Positions 21,931 to 32,844 of a stretch of DNA of 64,000 nt are shown one piece after another. The position numbers were made by a program, and so were the translations under genes. Within the stretch, counting starts at the first letter, position 1, and each line of letters opens with the position of its first letter. Below the pieces are notes generated by a model. The model ran no database searches. It had not been told where the DNA came from and saw only the letters and a list, made by a program, of their open reading frames with translations. The stretch is from Bettongia penicillata ogilbyi (lineage: Eukaryota; Chordata; Mammalia; Diprotodontia; Potoroidae): assembly GCA_023548195.1 (NCBI GenBank), contig JAJHZJ010000496.1:2624001-2688000 (forward strand), written 5' to 3'.

Positions 21931-22454
21931 ACTTTATGACTCAAACTTCTTGGAAAAATTCAAAGGCAAGACAAAGTAAACAAGACTTAACCGCCTATTA
22001 GTTTAAAATGCCGTGGGACAATAATTTATCATCTGAGGTCATGATACAATAAAACTCTCCAATGAAACACAGTTAATCAGCACTTTCTATTCAAATGAGA
22101 AATCACGCTGACTTAACTGGCTCCCCAAAGGAGGGTAATACCTGAACTATTTTTTCTGTCTCCCTTTTCCCATTATTAAAACTATAATTTGAAATATCTG
22201 TATCCACCCTGGTTAGAAGGATGTTGACAAGATTAGGAATGAAGTTTCTGAGAAATGGAATTGAGCCCCTTGGGAAAAAAAATATTAAAAAGTATCATGT
22301 GCCCTGAAGTCATTTGAAAAATACTAGACCACTTATCTATCTCTAAAACAGGTGCATAAATACATTTTTTCAGCTGTCATGAGAATGTCAGATAGTGAAC
22401 ATATTCTGATGGCAAAACCAAACAAAGAAGTGATTCTTTTGCTTTAAACTCAGA
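21931..22454. other. Unassigned stretch
   Basis: About 520 bases without a recognised repeat or exon. Confidence 0.45.
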
Positions 22455-22905
22455 TTATTATAGCTGGAAGGGACCTCAGAGGACATATACTAAAAAAATA
22501 CCCTAAATAAAATTCCTTGTTGAAATTGAAGTTAGTTTTTCTCCAGTTTTTCACCTGGTCCTCCTTTGCTGAGATGCATTTACATGGTAACTTGTTAAAG
22601 TAAAGCACAGGAAATTTAGATCTGCATAAATATGATATGAATGAAATGTTTGTTTTAAAATTAAAAAAAAACCATAAATGTAAACCACAATATTCCTGAA
22701 AAGTGGTAATCTAGTCTTTGCCTGAAGACTTTCATAAGAAGAGCTCACTAATGAAAAATGCAATCCATCCAATTTGGGGACTATTCTAATTATTAGGAAG
22801 TTTTTATTTTCCTATGTCCTACTATCAAATCTAGAAATTCCTCTTTTTAAATTGGCAAGTATTTCTTCCAGTTCTACCTGCACACTATATCTTTTTCATC
22901 CCTTA
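22455..22905 (-). mobile_element. CR1/L3 LINE 3' region
   Basis: Reading +, tatagctggaagggacctca, then (after diverged sequence) tttgcctgaagactttcata, gagctcactaatg, ggggactattctaattatta, ggaagtttttattttccta and cttccagttctacctgcaca. That is the CR1/L3 3' end order in reverse. Confidence 0.65.
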
Positions 22906-22969
22906 GGAAGAATTTTCAGGGACAGTCAATTTTTATAATTTTGAAGGAAATGTTACCATTAGGCTACCA

Positions 22970-23155
22970 ACATGGTACAGTGGAAAGAGTATTGGATTTG
23001 TAGTCACGGAAATTGAATTGGACTCTTGATGTCTTCACTTACCACCTTGCTCGTCAGCTTCCTTGTCTGCAAAATAAGGAGGAGATAAACAAGACGAAAG
23101 CCAAAGACCCTTCCAATTCCAAAGAATCTATCAGATTCTATAGGATATAATTCTA
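22970..23155 (+). mobile_element. MIR/THER1-type SINE
   Basis: accaacatggtacagtggaa, agagtattggatttgtagtc, cagcttccttgtctgcaaaa, then gacccttccaattccaaaga and tctat repeats at the 3' end. Confidence 0.7.
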
Positions 23156-23314
23156 TAGGATGCTATGATGTTATGCCCCCAAGACTGGGGGGAATCTAGC
23201 ATATAGCTAAGTCAGGGAGGCAGGTAAAGTGATTTTCTTTCTGTTTATAAAATGAACTTACTTGCCTCTTATTTAAAAACTCAAGTCCTTTATCAATTTA
23301 CACTTAATGCTTGA

Positions 23315-23580
23315 TTTGGAGCTAAAGGATCTGGCCTGAAATCCTACATATGTCACTCTGTGCGACATCAATTGGACAGACCATTACATCTGTCCAAGCT
23401 TTCATAGTCTCACATATAAAATGGAGGATTGCCATCCATATGACCTTCATCAAGTCTTCTCTTCCTTGGTTTTTCGCATTTATAAAATGAAGATGGCAGT
23501 TGAGCTAGACTTCCAAAATTCCTTCTAGTTCTAAATCTATGACTTGATTATATTCGAGGTCCTTTCTAACCCTCAGTCTC
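23315..23580 (+). mobile_element. MIR/THER1-type SINE with repeated 3' halves
   Basis: A decayed MIR head and body (gagctaaaggatctggcctg) is followed by catataaaatggaggattgc and then by a second atttataaaatgaagatggc with gttctaaatctatgac and a further ccctcagtctctgactctat. Probably two overlapping copies. Confidence 0.6.
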
Positions 23581-23589
23581 TGACTCTAT

Positions 23590-24069
23590 GAACCCACAAT
23601 GCCTCTGGGAATTTAATGATATTCTGAACTCAATTTAAAATCACTTTTTAAAATCCACACAACTGAGCCAAGTGAAGAGTCAACAATCCTTATCTTACAC
23701 ATCGGTTAATTTGGCTAACAAAAGCAACGTTGGCAGGTGCCACAAACTAATCTGGAAGTAGCCATCATCATAAAACCAGGTAGAAGGATGTCACCTATGA
23801 AAGGAAGAAGGGAAAGGGAAGCAGCCACAGTGGTTGATCTGGCCTCTGCCTGGCCAGTTTTTCTCTTAGGAGTATCTTGGCCTTACAAGACACATATATA
23901 ATTCACATTTAATGAAAGATAAAGGTATTTCTGTCATCAGCAGAACCCTACAGAAGAAAATTTCTCTTTTTCTCTCTTTGTTTCTTTAACGTAAAAGTTT
24001 AAGGTTTACTCTACAGTTACAATATTTAGGAGAAATAGACAAAACCAGTTCTACCTCCCAGTCTCATTG
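23590..24069. other. Unassigned stretch
   Basis: No recognised repeat. A short T/C-rich patch lies at 23,960-23,985. Confidence 0.45.
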
Positions 24070-24074
24070 ACATA

Positions 24075-24109
<35 letters not shown>
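24075..24109. repeat. (CA)n microsatellite
   Basis: About 17 perfect CA units. Confidence 0.95.
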
Positions 24110-24111
<2 letters not shown>

Positions 24112-24114
24112 TTT

Positions 24115-25634
24115 TATAAGGATAGGGTTTGCTTACAAAAAAATAATTCAACAGGGGCCACATTTATTGGAATGATTTCATTCTTAGAAAGTTCTTTTTT
24201 TCTTTCTGTCTTTAAAGCTGCCTTAAATAGGCAAGGGCACAGAGGCAGCATTGTGAGACCATGAAAGCTGGGAAGGGAGAAAAAGGGTTTGCTTATTAAT
24301 ATTCCCCTTCCAGCTGGCTCACCCTCTTGCCCGCCTGCCAGCCGCAGAACTTGTTGTATCTCCCCATCAGAGTGTTAAGTGAACAATGGGACATCACAAG
24401 TCCAATGCGTCATAATCCCACTATACGCCTGAACAAAGAAGCCAGGAGTCAGATGGGTGGCCAGACACCCTCAGACTGTGACATCTGTAAGCAGGCTAAT
24501 TCCAATTAAAAGTGGAAAAATAAACATATATGCATTGTGCACATGTACACACCCACAGACACATGTGCATACACACAATCATACACATGCAAACATGCGA
24601 TGACTAGAGTAGGGGAGCAATAAAGACAGCAAACATTTCTCACACAGATGTTATTCAGATTGATTTTCTTTATATCACTCATGCATATTTAGAGATGCTG
24701 GTTCCCCACTGCTGCCTTCATCCCAGTAAATCCCAAACCCTCATGATGCAGACAACAGGAAAGATTCATTCACAAGTCCCAAGGTCAAACAATAGACTCG
24801 ATTTGTGGCTTCACAGAACAAGAGTGTTGCTGGGTTGTTTTGGGGTTTGTTATTGTTATTTATGTTTTTGCTTGTTTATTTCTGTTGGGGTTTTTTATAT
24901 CCCCAAACTCCACCAATTTACTGAACATTTCCTCACCTCCTGAGGTGGTACAAAATTTAGGAAACCATCATGAAAAGAATATAAACATCTCTTGCCCTAG
25001 TTACTGACACCACATGGATGAAAGTCATTCCGAAGCGCTGATTGTCATCATTTACAGGGGAACGTGTGTTCATACCCAGTTTCCCTCCTGTCACTTGGCT
25101 ATTAAATTATTCAAAGTTCTCTGGGTGTGAGCACTAATAATATCATCCCAAGTCATTTGAGAAAAAGTACTTTCACCTACTGGTGGAGACAGATGGATGG
25201 CAGGAGAATCATCTATCAAGTTACAAGCAGACAAATGGATTTCAGATTACCAGACTGGAGTGGGGGGAAAGGGGAGGGGGATGCAAGAAGGGGTGTGTCT
25301 AGAGAAAGAACAATGAATTAAAGCTGGCATCTGAAGAAATTGGTAAATTCACCAAAATATCATTTTTAGGTCCACAGTTTTAGAAGAAAATACAATTTAA
25401 GACCCCTTGTAATCAGATGTCCCCTTAATTCTCTTGCTTTTATCTGATTAGCATGAGTTCTATTTCCAATTTAACCTCAAAGGTTACAAAAATACAGTGG
25501 ATTCTCATTATTAGGCCAGTGCCTAGGGACAAGGATGACACCTGCTTGGTGGGCTTTCAATAGGATACCAGAAGATACAGATACAGGAGATGCGATGTGT
25601 GATGAGTAACAGCTAGTGTTAGAAAGTTACTGTT
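24115..25634. other. Unassigned stretch, about 1.5 kb
   Basis: A CA/TGCA-rich patch lies at 24,525-24,600. A G/T-rich patch (gggttgttttggggtttgtt) lies near 24,830. No repeat family or exon was recognised in the rest. Confidence 0.45.
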
Positions 25635-25835
25635 GTGTTTCGCTCTCCGTTATAAGTTGCACAGTAGAGAGAGTGATAAATTGGGAGGGGGGATGTCACA
25701 AAACTTGGGTTCACATCCTCCCTCGGCCTCTGTGACACTGCCCAAGTCACTGGATCGCAATTCCTCACGTGGAAAGTGAGGGGGCTTGACAAATAACCAT
25801 TCACATGCCGGCCAGTTCTAAACGTCTGCCACCAT
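25635..25835 (+). mobile_element. MIR-type SINE
   Basis: gcacagtagagagagtgata, cttgggttcacatcctccct, tgacactgcccaagtcactg, attcctcacgtggaaagtga and ggccagttctaaacgtctgc follow MIR order. A 132-codon minus frame overlapping it is a shadow. Confidence 0.7.
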
Positions 25836-25839
25836 TTTA

Positions 25840-26485
25840 AGTAAGTCAAGACTCGGTGAAAAGCGTTCTGAATTAGAAGCCAGAATGGCAAGTTCTCATT
25901 AAGTTCGGCATCAATTCTCCCCAATTGATCTAGTATGTCAATATTAATAGTTCTTTGCATACCCTGTGAATACCCCTTGAAGTAGCAGTGACCATATTCC
26001 CTCCCTTGACACACCAATCACTTCTTATTTTTTAAAATCAAATTTTATTTTATTTTCAAACCATGCTTTGCTTTCTTTCCCAGAGTACCACCTCTATTCA
26101 CTCTAATTCCTTTCCAAGAGAAATATTTCAACCTTTTCTGGGGAAAGAACAGCACCCAGTCCTAGTTTGTTATTTAGGTCAATGGAAGATCACACCACCT
26201 TATCATTGGACTGCAGAGGTGGGAAGAGAGTCTACTGTCCATGATGGGTATTATTTATGGCCACCTAGGCTACCTGAAGCAAAAGAACTATCCACCTGGA
26301 ACCATTCCCAGACCAAGTGCTTTCTAGGAAAGCGAAAAGTAACATATTGAAATTATAAGGCAATCTTTGCAGAGGATTACCCACATATTATTTCATTTGA
26401 ACTTCAAAAGAGGGAATAGCCAGGGAAGGGTAATAAGGTCCAAGGACACATAAGGATTAAGTTATTATACATGTGTAGTTCTTGT
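25840..26485. other. Unassigned stretch
   Basis: A short (TTTTA)n patch lies near 26,035-26,060. Nothing else was recognised. Confidence 0.4.
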
Positions 26486-26494
26486 GAGGCTCCA

Positions 26495-26580
26495 TAAATA
26501 TGTATGTGTATATATAATATACCTATTTATGTCTACATATATATATATTACACAAACATACATATGCAAATATATACATG
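26495..26580. repeat. TA/TACA-rich low-complexity tract
   Basis: Alternating tatatgtgtatatataatat and catatatatatattacacaa style sequence. Confidence 0.8.
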
Positions 26581-26618
26581 AGAATGTGCACATGTGCACA
26601 CAGATGACAAGTCCTGAG

Positions 26619-26800
26619 ATTAAATTAAATTAAATTCCCTTTATTAAGACATATCTGCATCTGCTCTGAAACTTAAGAGACTGGCATAGTAAGCTGCAAT
26701 GCTGAGAGATGAAGTAACTTACTCGGGGTCACAAACCAGTAAATGTTTTAGTTGGGACTTGAACTCAGGTCTGCCAGAGGCTGAGGCTGGCTCTTTATTA
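26619..26800 (-). mobile_element. MIR-type SINE with (TTAAA)n edge
   Basis: A short ttaaa pentamer run at 26,619-26,638 precedes tgagagatgaagtaacttac, tcggggtcacaaaccagtaa and gacttgaactcaggtctgcc, the reversed MIR order. Confidence 0.65.
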
Positions 26801-26862
26801 TACTATATATTATATATACTATATATTATATATAATATATACTGTATATTATACTATACTGC
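26797..26862. repeat. (TATA)-rich tract
   Basis: Imperfect tactatatattatata units, about 65 bases, lying between two reversed SINE copies. Confidence 0.9.
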
Positions 26863-26889
26863 CTCTCACAATAAAAATATTCCCATTTT

Positions 26890-27085
26890 CCAAATGCTAA
26901 TGTCAATAATAGTAATAACTGACATTTGTAGAGCACTTTAAGGTATACAATGTGCTGCATATACATTTTCTCATTTGGGCACCACAACAACGCTTATAGA
27001 GTAAGTGCCATTATCATCCACACTTTACATATGAGGACACTGAGTCTCAGAGAAGTTAGGTGACCAGATCATGGTCACTTTCTTA
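26890..27085 (-). mobile_element. CORE-SINE (MAR/THER type), 3' part
   Basis: Reading +: aatgtcaataatagtaataa, gacatttgtagagcacttta, attttctcatttgggcacca, caacaacgcttatagagtaa, tatgaggacactgagtctca. The tRNA-like head is missing. Confidence 0.75.
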
Positions 27086-27089
27086 GTAT

Positions 27090-27804
27090 ATCCTAAAGAT
27101 ATCCCATTATTTTCCACTAAGCCTGGTGGCCAGCCAACTATCAATGAATGGTAATAATTTTTAGGTCAATTGTAGCTTTATCCAGATATGAGACTCAATT
27201 TATGATAGCAAACTCCTCTAGAATACCTTATTCATATACATCTCACTTTGGCAATTTTTAAGGATAAAAAAGCACTTTCTATCAGTGAAATCTGCACACA
27301 GTAAGAAATTTAGAAAGTTCTAGTAGTGGTGCTGAAAAAGCTCTCTGCCCCTTGAAGTCCTGGATTCATTTAACTAGTTCCAGCACAGACAAATTCAATT
27401 AAAACAGAGCTCTTTCCCTCCAACAGGCTTCCCTGGTATACTACGTTCCTGTTGACTTCAAAGGGAACTAAGCAAACAGAAAAGATCTCCAGGAAGAGGA
27501 CAACAAGTGAAGTCCGGGGCAGCAAGAGGACAGAATGATTTTTCTCTGCCTGGAATGATGGCTCTGTTCGAGCTACACAAATGGCGAGATTAAAGTTATT
27601 TGATTGGTTTGTACATGGCCACTGTTAGAGCCTCTTTTCCCATTACAGAATGTAAGGGATCCAATTTTATTCTTCTAACTGATGCTAATTAGACAAGCTA
27701 CAGAATTATCTGTACTAAAGACACGAAGAACTAGGCAGGTTTTGCAGTTTGTAGATGATCTACAGACATGCTAAGGTAAACTCTAATTTAAAATAAACAA
27801 TCTG
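27090..27804. other. Repeat-poor stretch, about 700 bases
   Basis: No repeat was recognised. Contains homeodomain-like words such as gctaattagac at about 27,685, but no coding frame. Confidence 0.45.
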
Positions 27805-27965
27805 TTCTAGGGGATGGAGAGCTGACCTTGGAGTTAGTAGCACCAGGGCACCAGTGCAACTACAGAGCATTCACATCCCTTCTGTGACCTCTAGTTTCCT
27901 CATCTGTATAATGGGGATAATAAGGGCTTTAGCACCTACCTCACAGGGCTTCAGGGAGGCAGAAG
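27805..27965 (+). mobile_element. MIR-type SINE
   Basis: gagctgaccttggagttagt, tctgtgacctctagtttcct, catctgtataatggggataa and cctacctcacagggcttcag. Confidence 0.75.
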
Positions 27966-28029
27966 CCTTAACTTTGTTTGTAGGCTCTCAGGGTCCAGAG
28001 GGCAGGGACTGAACCATTTTTCAGTGCCC

Positions 28030-28212
28030 AGATTGGTGGCAATACTGCAATATGTGGAGTCAGGAGAACTGCATTTGAATCCTAGTTTGGGGACTTACTA
28101 CCAGTGTGACCTTAGACTGATCACTTCCCCTTTCTTGGACCTCAGATTTCTCATTGGCAAAATGAAAGGGTTAGACAGGATGATCCTAAGGTCTTTTCCA
28201 ATGCTGCCAATC
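28030..28212 (+). mobile_element. MIR/THER1-type SINE
   Basis: atatgtggagtcaggagaac, gcatttgaatcctagtttgg, gtgaccttagactgatcact, ggacctcagatttctcattg, aaatgaaagggttagacagg and a 3' end with ggtcttttccaatgctgcca. Confidence 0.8.
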
Positions 28213-28239
28213 TGTGGTACTATAAAGAAGAAACACCAA

Positions 28240-28440
28240 CAGACAAGATGGGAAAGGAGGAAAGGAAGGAGGAAGAGGAGGAAGGAAAAGGAAGAGACAG
28301 AGAGGCAAAAAAAAAAGATGAGAAGAGATGAGAAATATGAAAGAAAGAAGAGATGAGAAAAGGAAAAGGTGAAATGGAAGAAGAAATGAGAAAAGGGAAA
28401 AGGAAGAGATAGAGAAGGAAAAAGGGAATGGGAGAGTAGA
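28240..28440. repeat. Polypurine tract, 5' part
   Basis: About 200 bases almost entirely A and G on the + strand with only scattered pyrimidines. Loose motifs are ggaaagg, agatgagaa and gaaaag. Long open frames on the minus strand (Phe/Ser/Leu-rich) are artefacts of this tract. Confidence 0.95.
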
Positions 28441-28650
28441 CAATAATAATCATGACAATTTATATCATGCTTCAAGGTTTACAAAGTGTTTTACAAATAT
28501 TATCTCATTTTGTCTTCACAGCCCTGGGAAGGAGAGGCACAGACAGGTTACTTAGCTTGCTCAGGGTTATTCAAATATTGTCTAAAACTAGATTTGAACT
28601 CACACCTCCCTAACTCTAGTCCAGCACACTATTCACTTAGCTGCTTCATA
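28441..28650 (-). mobile_element. CORE-SINE inserted between polypurine tracts
   Basis: Reading +: caataataatcatgacaatt, caaggtttacaaagtgtttt, acaaatattatctcattttg, cagccctgggaaggagaggc, then tagatttgaactcacacctc and ttcacttagctgcttc. Confidence 0.85.
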
Positions 28651-28745
28651 AAGAAGGAAAAGGAAATAAAAAAAGGGGGAAAGGAAAAGGAAGGGATGGG
28701 AAAGGAAAGGGGACAAAACAGAAAGGGAAAAGACTGGACAGAGGA
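28651..28745. repeat. Polypurine tract, 3' part
   Basis: ggaaaaggaaat, ggggga and aaggaaagggg units with the same strand bias as 28,240-28,440. Confidence 0.9.
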
Positions 28746-28984
28746 GAGTAGTATTGAGAAGTGTCAGTAGGGCCAATACAATTTTTTTCATTTCAAATTA
28801 TAATCTATAAGAACCAATGTGAGGAAATTTATAAAAAAAAATACCTGAGAAAGGGGTATTATGGTTTTTTATCCACTAATTAATTTTATAGGAAGATAGC
28901 TGTGTCACACTGCCTTTGGGGGGTCCTATCATTGCAGAGGGAAGAAGAGATCTGAACCAGAAAAGACCAAGCAGTACTTGGATC
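28746..28984. other. Unassigned stretch
   Basis: No recognised repeat. A short A run lies near 28,833. Confidence 0.4.
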
Positions 28985-29182
28985 AGAGATCTAGCATTGA
29001 AAGGGACCTCAGAGACCATCTTGTATAGCCTTCTCAGTTGACAGGGGAAGAAACTGAGTCACAGTGAAGATTTAACTCCCTTATCCAAGATTACATAAAT
29101 AAGTGTCAGTTAGAATTTGATCTCAGTTCCTCTGATAGTCAAGCTTTTAGAGTGCTCTTCCCACTGCACTATGTTGCTCCTG
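28985..29182 (-). mobile_element. MIR-type SINE
   Basis: Reading +: tctagcattgaaagggacct, cagagaccatcttgtatagc, aggggaagaaactgagtcac, attacataaataagtgtcag, ttgatctcagttcctctgat and cccactgcactatgttgctc. Confidence 0.8.
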
Positions 29183-29429
29183 TGTAAAAGAGATAAAAGG
29201 ATTTCAAAGCAGTGAGGAGGACCCAAATGAAGCTCCATTGCCTGAATTTATAGTAGGCCACCACCTGACTTGGAAGTTTCCATCTGCACTGGATGTTCTA
29301 ATGCAAGTTTATAACCTAACCAATGAATGGAAGGGAATTAGCTTATATGACTGCAAATAGACATGATAGAAAAATATGTGTGTGAAAACGCATACAGAGA
29401 ATATTCTCAGTTTGACCTCCTCATTTAAA

Positions 29430-29715
29430 GACATAATTGAAGTCCTACCTTCTGTCTGCCTTTTCTGACCCCTCACCCCTACCCCTCCAGCTGATGGAGT
29501 TCTCTTTCATTAACTACCTTGTACTTATTGACCTTGTCTTCAAATTTTACTTATTGTAACATATATATATATATATATCTTATATATGCTTATTATATAG
29601 AAGCTAGCTGCCTCCCATGATAGAGTGTAAACTTCTTGAGGCTAGGGACTGCTTATATTTTTATCTTCGTCAGTAATACCCAGCAAAGTGGCTGGAACAG
29701 TGCAGGCACTTAAAT
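29430..29715 (+). mobile_element. L2 3' region with (TA)n insert
   Basis: Contains gaagtcctaccttctgtctg, accttgtacttattgacctt, a (TA)9 run at 29,561-29,578, gatagagtgtaaacttcttg, aggctagggactgcttatat and gtgcaggcacttaaatg. Confidence 0.75.
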
Positions 29716-29989
29716 GCAAGAGTCAGAAGATGCTACACATGGTGGCATATTAAATTCATAAAAAATGAAACTGACTATATCTTAACCAATTATCTACATT
29801 CCTCTTCTCTTTAGTCTCAAGTTGTTGATGCATTTCTGCAAGAATTTACCTACCATTCCACAGAATTCTCTTTACCCTGAAAAGTTATTCCATCCCTGGA
29901 CTCATGATGGCAACATCCTCTACTCCTGAGCCCCATCTTCTAATTGTTCAGTTCTTAGAACCTTCAATTTAAGGAGAAAGTACAGACCA

Positions 29990-30235
29990 AAAATGATTTC
30001 ATTCTTCTCCAGGCTACACTGCTGACTCATCTCCATAGGACTCTCTCTCCCACGCTCCCTCAAGTCTTACCTTCTCCCCACTCCTTCCTCAGCTCCTTTT
30101 TGTATCTTTCCCCATTATAAGGTAAGCTTCTGGAGGTCAGGGACTGTTGGTCTTTCTACCTATATTATTATTTGTGGAGCTTAGTACAGTGCTTAGAACA
30201 TATGAAACACTTAATAAAAATGTATTGATTTGATG
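29990..30235 (+). mobile_element. L2 3' region
   Basis: ccattataaggtaagcttct, ggaggtcagggactgttggt, gagcttagtacagtgcttag and cacttaataaaaatgtattg. A second same-strand L2 end about 500 bases after the previous one. Confidence 0.75.
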
Positions 30236-30944
30236 ACTTTAGGAAATCAATGTGGGGATCATTTTGGAACAAAGCAAAGTAGCATTTTGTTACAAAAAGC
30301 AAACGGTAAGAGCAAATCAAAATGAGAATATATGATATACAATTGTTGCAACTCTAACCCAACCTATTTAAATAAGAGGGTAGCAGAAAACAGAAACAAA
30401 TAAAAGGACAGATATTGATATAAACTATGACCATTTTCTCAAGAAATTTAGCCAATTTAATCACCATGTCAAAACCAAAAGAACACAGAAACTGCCTTTT
30501 TCCTGTTCTCTTTACAAAGTGCAATGCCAGTTGAGAATATAAACTTGTTATAGTAAGATCTTATCGTAAAATATCACTAGGCATAGCACCTTGTAAAAAA
30601 CCATGGTGAGGGGGAGAGAAACACCTTTAAAGAAAGCTTGACAAGAAACCCAACCAAGTGAAATCATCCCAGGAGCATTCAGGGATAAAACCTTAAGAAG
30701 AAAAACAAACATCTGAAAAATTAGAAAAAAAAAGGTTTATCAAGATTTTATAGTTCTTTTCTCTATCCATGATAATGGAGTCATCTGTTACATTCAGACT
30801 CTAAAGTCACAGTTGTGATGTGTTGCATCACAAGTAAAAAAAGGTGAAAATAATAACTGGACTAGCCCAAGTATATACACAAAGGAATTCTGTGCTGGAG
30901 GCAAGATAGTTTTAAGAGATTAATTCTAAAAATATCTGAATGGG
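30236..30944. other. Unassigned stretch
   Basis: No SINE or tail motifs. Part may belong to the old RTE copy that becomes recognisable from 30,945. Confidence 0.4.
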
Positions 30945-31300
30945 GGTAGGGTACCAGATACTTCAAAAAGGTAGCAGATATCATTATTAGAACAACGAAA
31001 AGAGACAATGAGTACCAACTTATACGTCTACTCTCCCATGCCTACAAAAGCTTTATGGGAATAATCTACAAGAGCACTGAGGGCATCTTTGATGAGGATA
31101 TGAGAAGGAAACAAGCAGGTTTTAACAAATGATTTCCTATAGCAACCACATCTCTACAGTCAAACAATTGACTGAAAGATGTGGAGAATACAAGAACCCA
31201 CTGTGCTCACTGTTTGATGACTCTAAAAAGGCACTTGCTCTGGGAGAACAAAATTCTGCCTTCAAGGCTTTCCTCCAACAAGGTAAGCAGGGGAAAAGAA
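30945..31300 (+). mobile_element. RTE-type LINE reverse-transcriptase remnant
   Basis: In one frame the stretch after 31,090 reads ...YSNHISTVKQLTERCGEYKN, then PLCSLFDDSKKALALGEQNS, then AFKAFLQQG. RTE/BovB-type RT has STIDHIHTVxQLIERCREY, then xLPLCLLFVDYEKAFDSVE, then xxLxALxxQG. The catalytic FVDYxKAFD motif is decayed to FDDSKKALA. Upstream, stop codons interrupt the finger region. It is inactive. RTE elements are the proposed enzyme source for MAR1-tail SINEs. Confidence 0.65.
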
Positions 31301-31434
31301 ATAAAACTGCATATATTATAACAGTTAGGGGAAAAAAGACATAGAATACCACACAGCAATGAACTGCTGAGAAGTAGTAACAGAAGGAAGCCAACATTGT
31401 TTTCAATAGCACAGAAGTGGATAGGCTAATCAAG

Positions 31435-31632
31435 ATCAGAGATTGGGAGCTGGAATACACTTTAAAAGCCATTGTATCCAACTCTATCATTTCATAGAAA
31501 AGGGAACTGAGGCTCGGAGCAAGTAAATGCTTACTGGGGATCACGCATCGATTAAGTGTCTGAAGCAGGATATGAGTTCAGGTCTTCCTGTCTGCCTCTC
31601 CAAACCTAGTGCTCTGCTTGCTCTGCCATCTA
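31435..31632 (-). mobile_element. MIR-type SINE
   Basis: Reading +: gagattgggagctggaatac, agaaaagggaactgaggctc, ggatcacgcatcgattaagt, gagttcaggtcttcctgtct, agtgctctgcttgctctgcc. Confidence 0.75.
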
Positions 31633-31914
31633 AATAAAAAATCTAATCAGAAAGAAAGGGTTTGGGGGGTACACAAAACCCTAAATCTTAAGAGACATTG
31701 AAAAATTCCCTCTCTCCTTCCATGATGCCCACTCATATATCTTGAGCCCACCTGTGTGCCAATGGCAATGTAAGCCCTGCTCAAAGTATAAAAGCTCTCA
31801 GAAGGTATTTTGGCTCTATGCAGGTTAATAACTATACCTCAGGCTAAGGAGGATAAGCAAGATGTTGCCCAGGTAAAATCTATACCTGCTATTTTTTCTT
31901 TTCTTTTAAAGCAT
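31633..31914. other. Unassigned stretch
   Basis: Nothing recognised. Confidence 0.4.
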
Positions 31915-32085
31915 ATTTTATTGAATACAGATAACCTACATCAGATTATATACCACCTTAGGGAGGGGTGAGTTAAGGGAAGGAGAAAGAAAATTTGAAA
32001 CTCAAAATTTTTAAAAAACGAACATCAAAATTTGTTTTTACATGTAATTGGAAAAAATGAAATACTATAAAAAAAGAAAGCCTAT
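31915..32085 (+). mobile_element. L1 3' end, 5'-truncated
   Basis: aacctacatcagattatata, then ttagggaggggtgagttaag, gaaactcaaaatttttaaaa, tttgtttttacatgtaattg, gaaaaaatgaaatactataa. This is the terminal 3' UTR of marsupial-type L1 including the tail. No clear target duplication was found. Confidence 0.8.
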
Positions 32086-32149
32086 TAGCAAAACTTTTGA
32101 AAGAAGTATTTGCCTTATAAACACCCAACCGACAAATCACATCCAAGGT

Positions 32150-32195
32150 ATCCCAAAAGTCTCAGTGCAGTTTTAAGTTTTAATGAGAATTTTGA
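32150..32195 (+). mobile_element. Mariner-like MITE, half copy
   Basis: tatcccaaaagtctcagtgc, then agttttaagttttaatgag. It equals the left arm of the hairpin element seen whole at 38,223-38,286. The right arm is missing. Confidence 0.55.
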
Positions 32196-32299
32196 AAGCA
32201 TTTGTATATACCCTCCTTTAACCTCTGTCTACTCTCCCAGAACTGTCTCCTCTCCCCTCCCTACTTGTGCTGCTATTGAAAACTGTTGGATTCTAGATG

Positions 32300-32485
32300 T
32301 CTTTGGCAGTCTGGTAAAGCCAGTATCTCTTTGCTCAGAATAATCTTTTTAAATTCATAAAATACAATATATAGAATTACAAAGGAAATCAAGTATATTT
32401 AAATACAGTTATCAAAATATTTTTAAAATAAGTTCCTGGACCCCAGGTTAAAAAAAAACAACAACCCCTTGGTTTAGAGAATCCT
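32300..32485 (+). mobile_element. hAT-like non-autonomous DNA element
   Basis: Contains ctttggcagtctggtaaagc, ctcagaataatctttttaaa, agaattacaaaggaaatcaa, atacagttatcaaaatattt and a right end tggaccccaggttaaa. Shares this block order with 37,600-37,798 and 16,326-16,460. Confidence 0.65.
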
Positions 32486-32499
32486 TGACTTCAGAAGTG

Positions 32500-32826
32500 G
32501 AGAAAAGGAAGAAGCCATGAGGAGCAGGAACAGTTGAGCTGAGAATCACACTCCCAGGCAAGGGCAGGCTAATGACCTGGGCTTACCCCTCAACACAAAA
32601 ATATATTCTCTCACATTCCTTGAATGCTTCTTCTTCAGCTTGTCATATCTGAAATTCTACCATTTGTGTTGATAAGTGTCCTTTTTTTAAATGAAAAACC
32701 TGATCTCTAGTTCATTTTATTTAAAACCGATCTAAATCTATCTAAAACTGATAGTAGAATAAAAAGTCTATCAATCATTCACACATTAGTATGAATTCAT
32801 TTTGATCAGTTCCCTTGATATTCAAC
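32500..32826. other. Unassigned stretch
   Basis: Nothing recognised. A (tctaaat)-like patch lies near 32,730-32,750. Confidence 0.4.
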
Positions 32827-32844
32827 AGAAGTCATTCATCTGAT
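32827..32844. repeat. Target-site duplication, left copy
   Basis: agaagtcattcatctgat, identical to 33,202-33,219. Confidence 0.9.

Noticed and set aside
28098..28475. Phe/Ser/Leu-rich minus-strand frames resembling membrane proteins
   Set aside because: They are the pyrimidine strand of the polypurine tract and have no independent coding evidence.
31137..31544. 135-codon minus-strand frame
   Set aside because: It is antisense to an RTE reverse-transcriptase remnant and a MIR.
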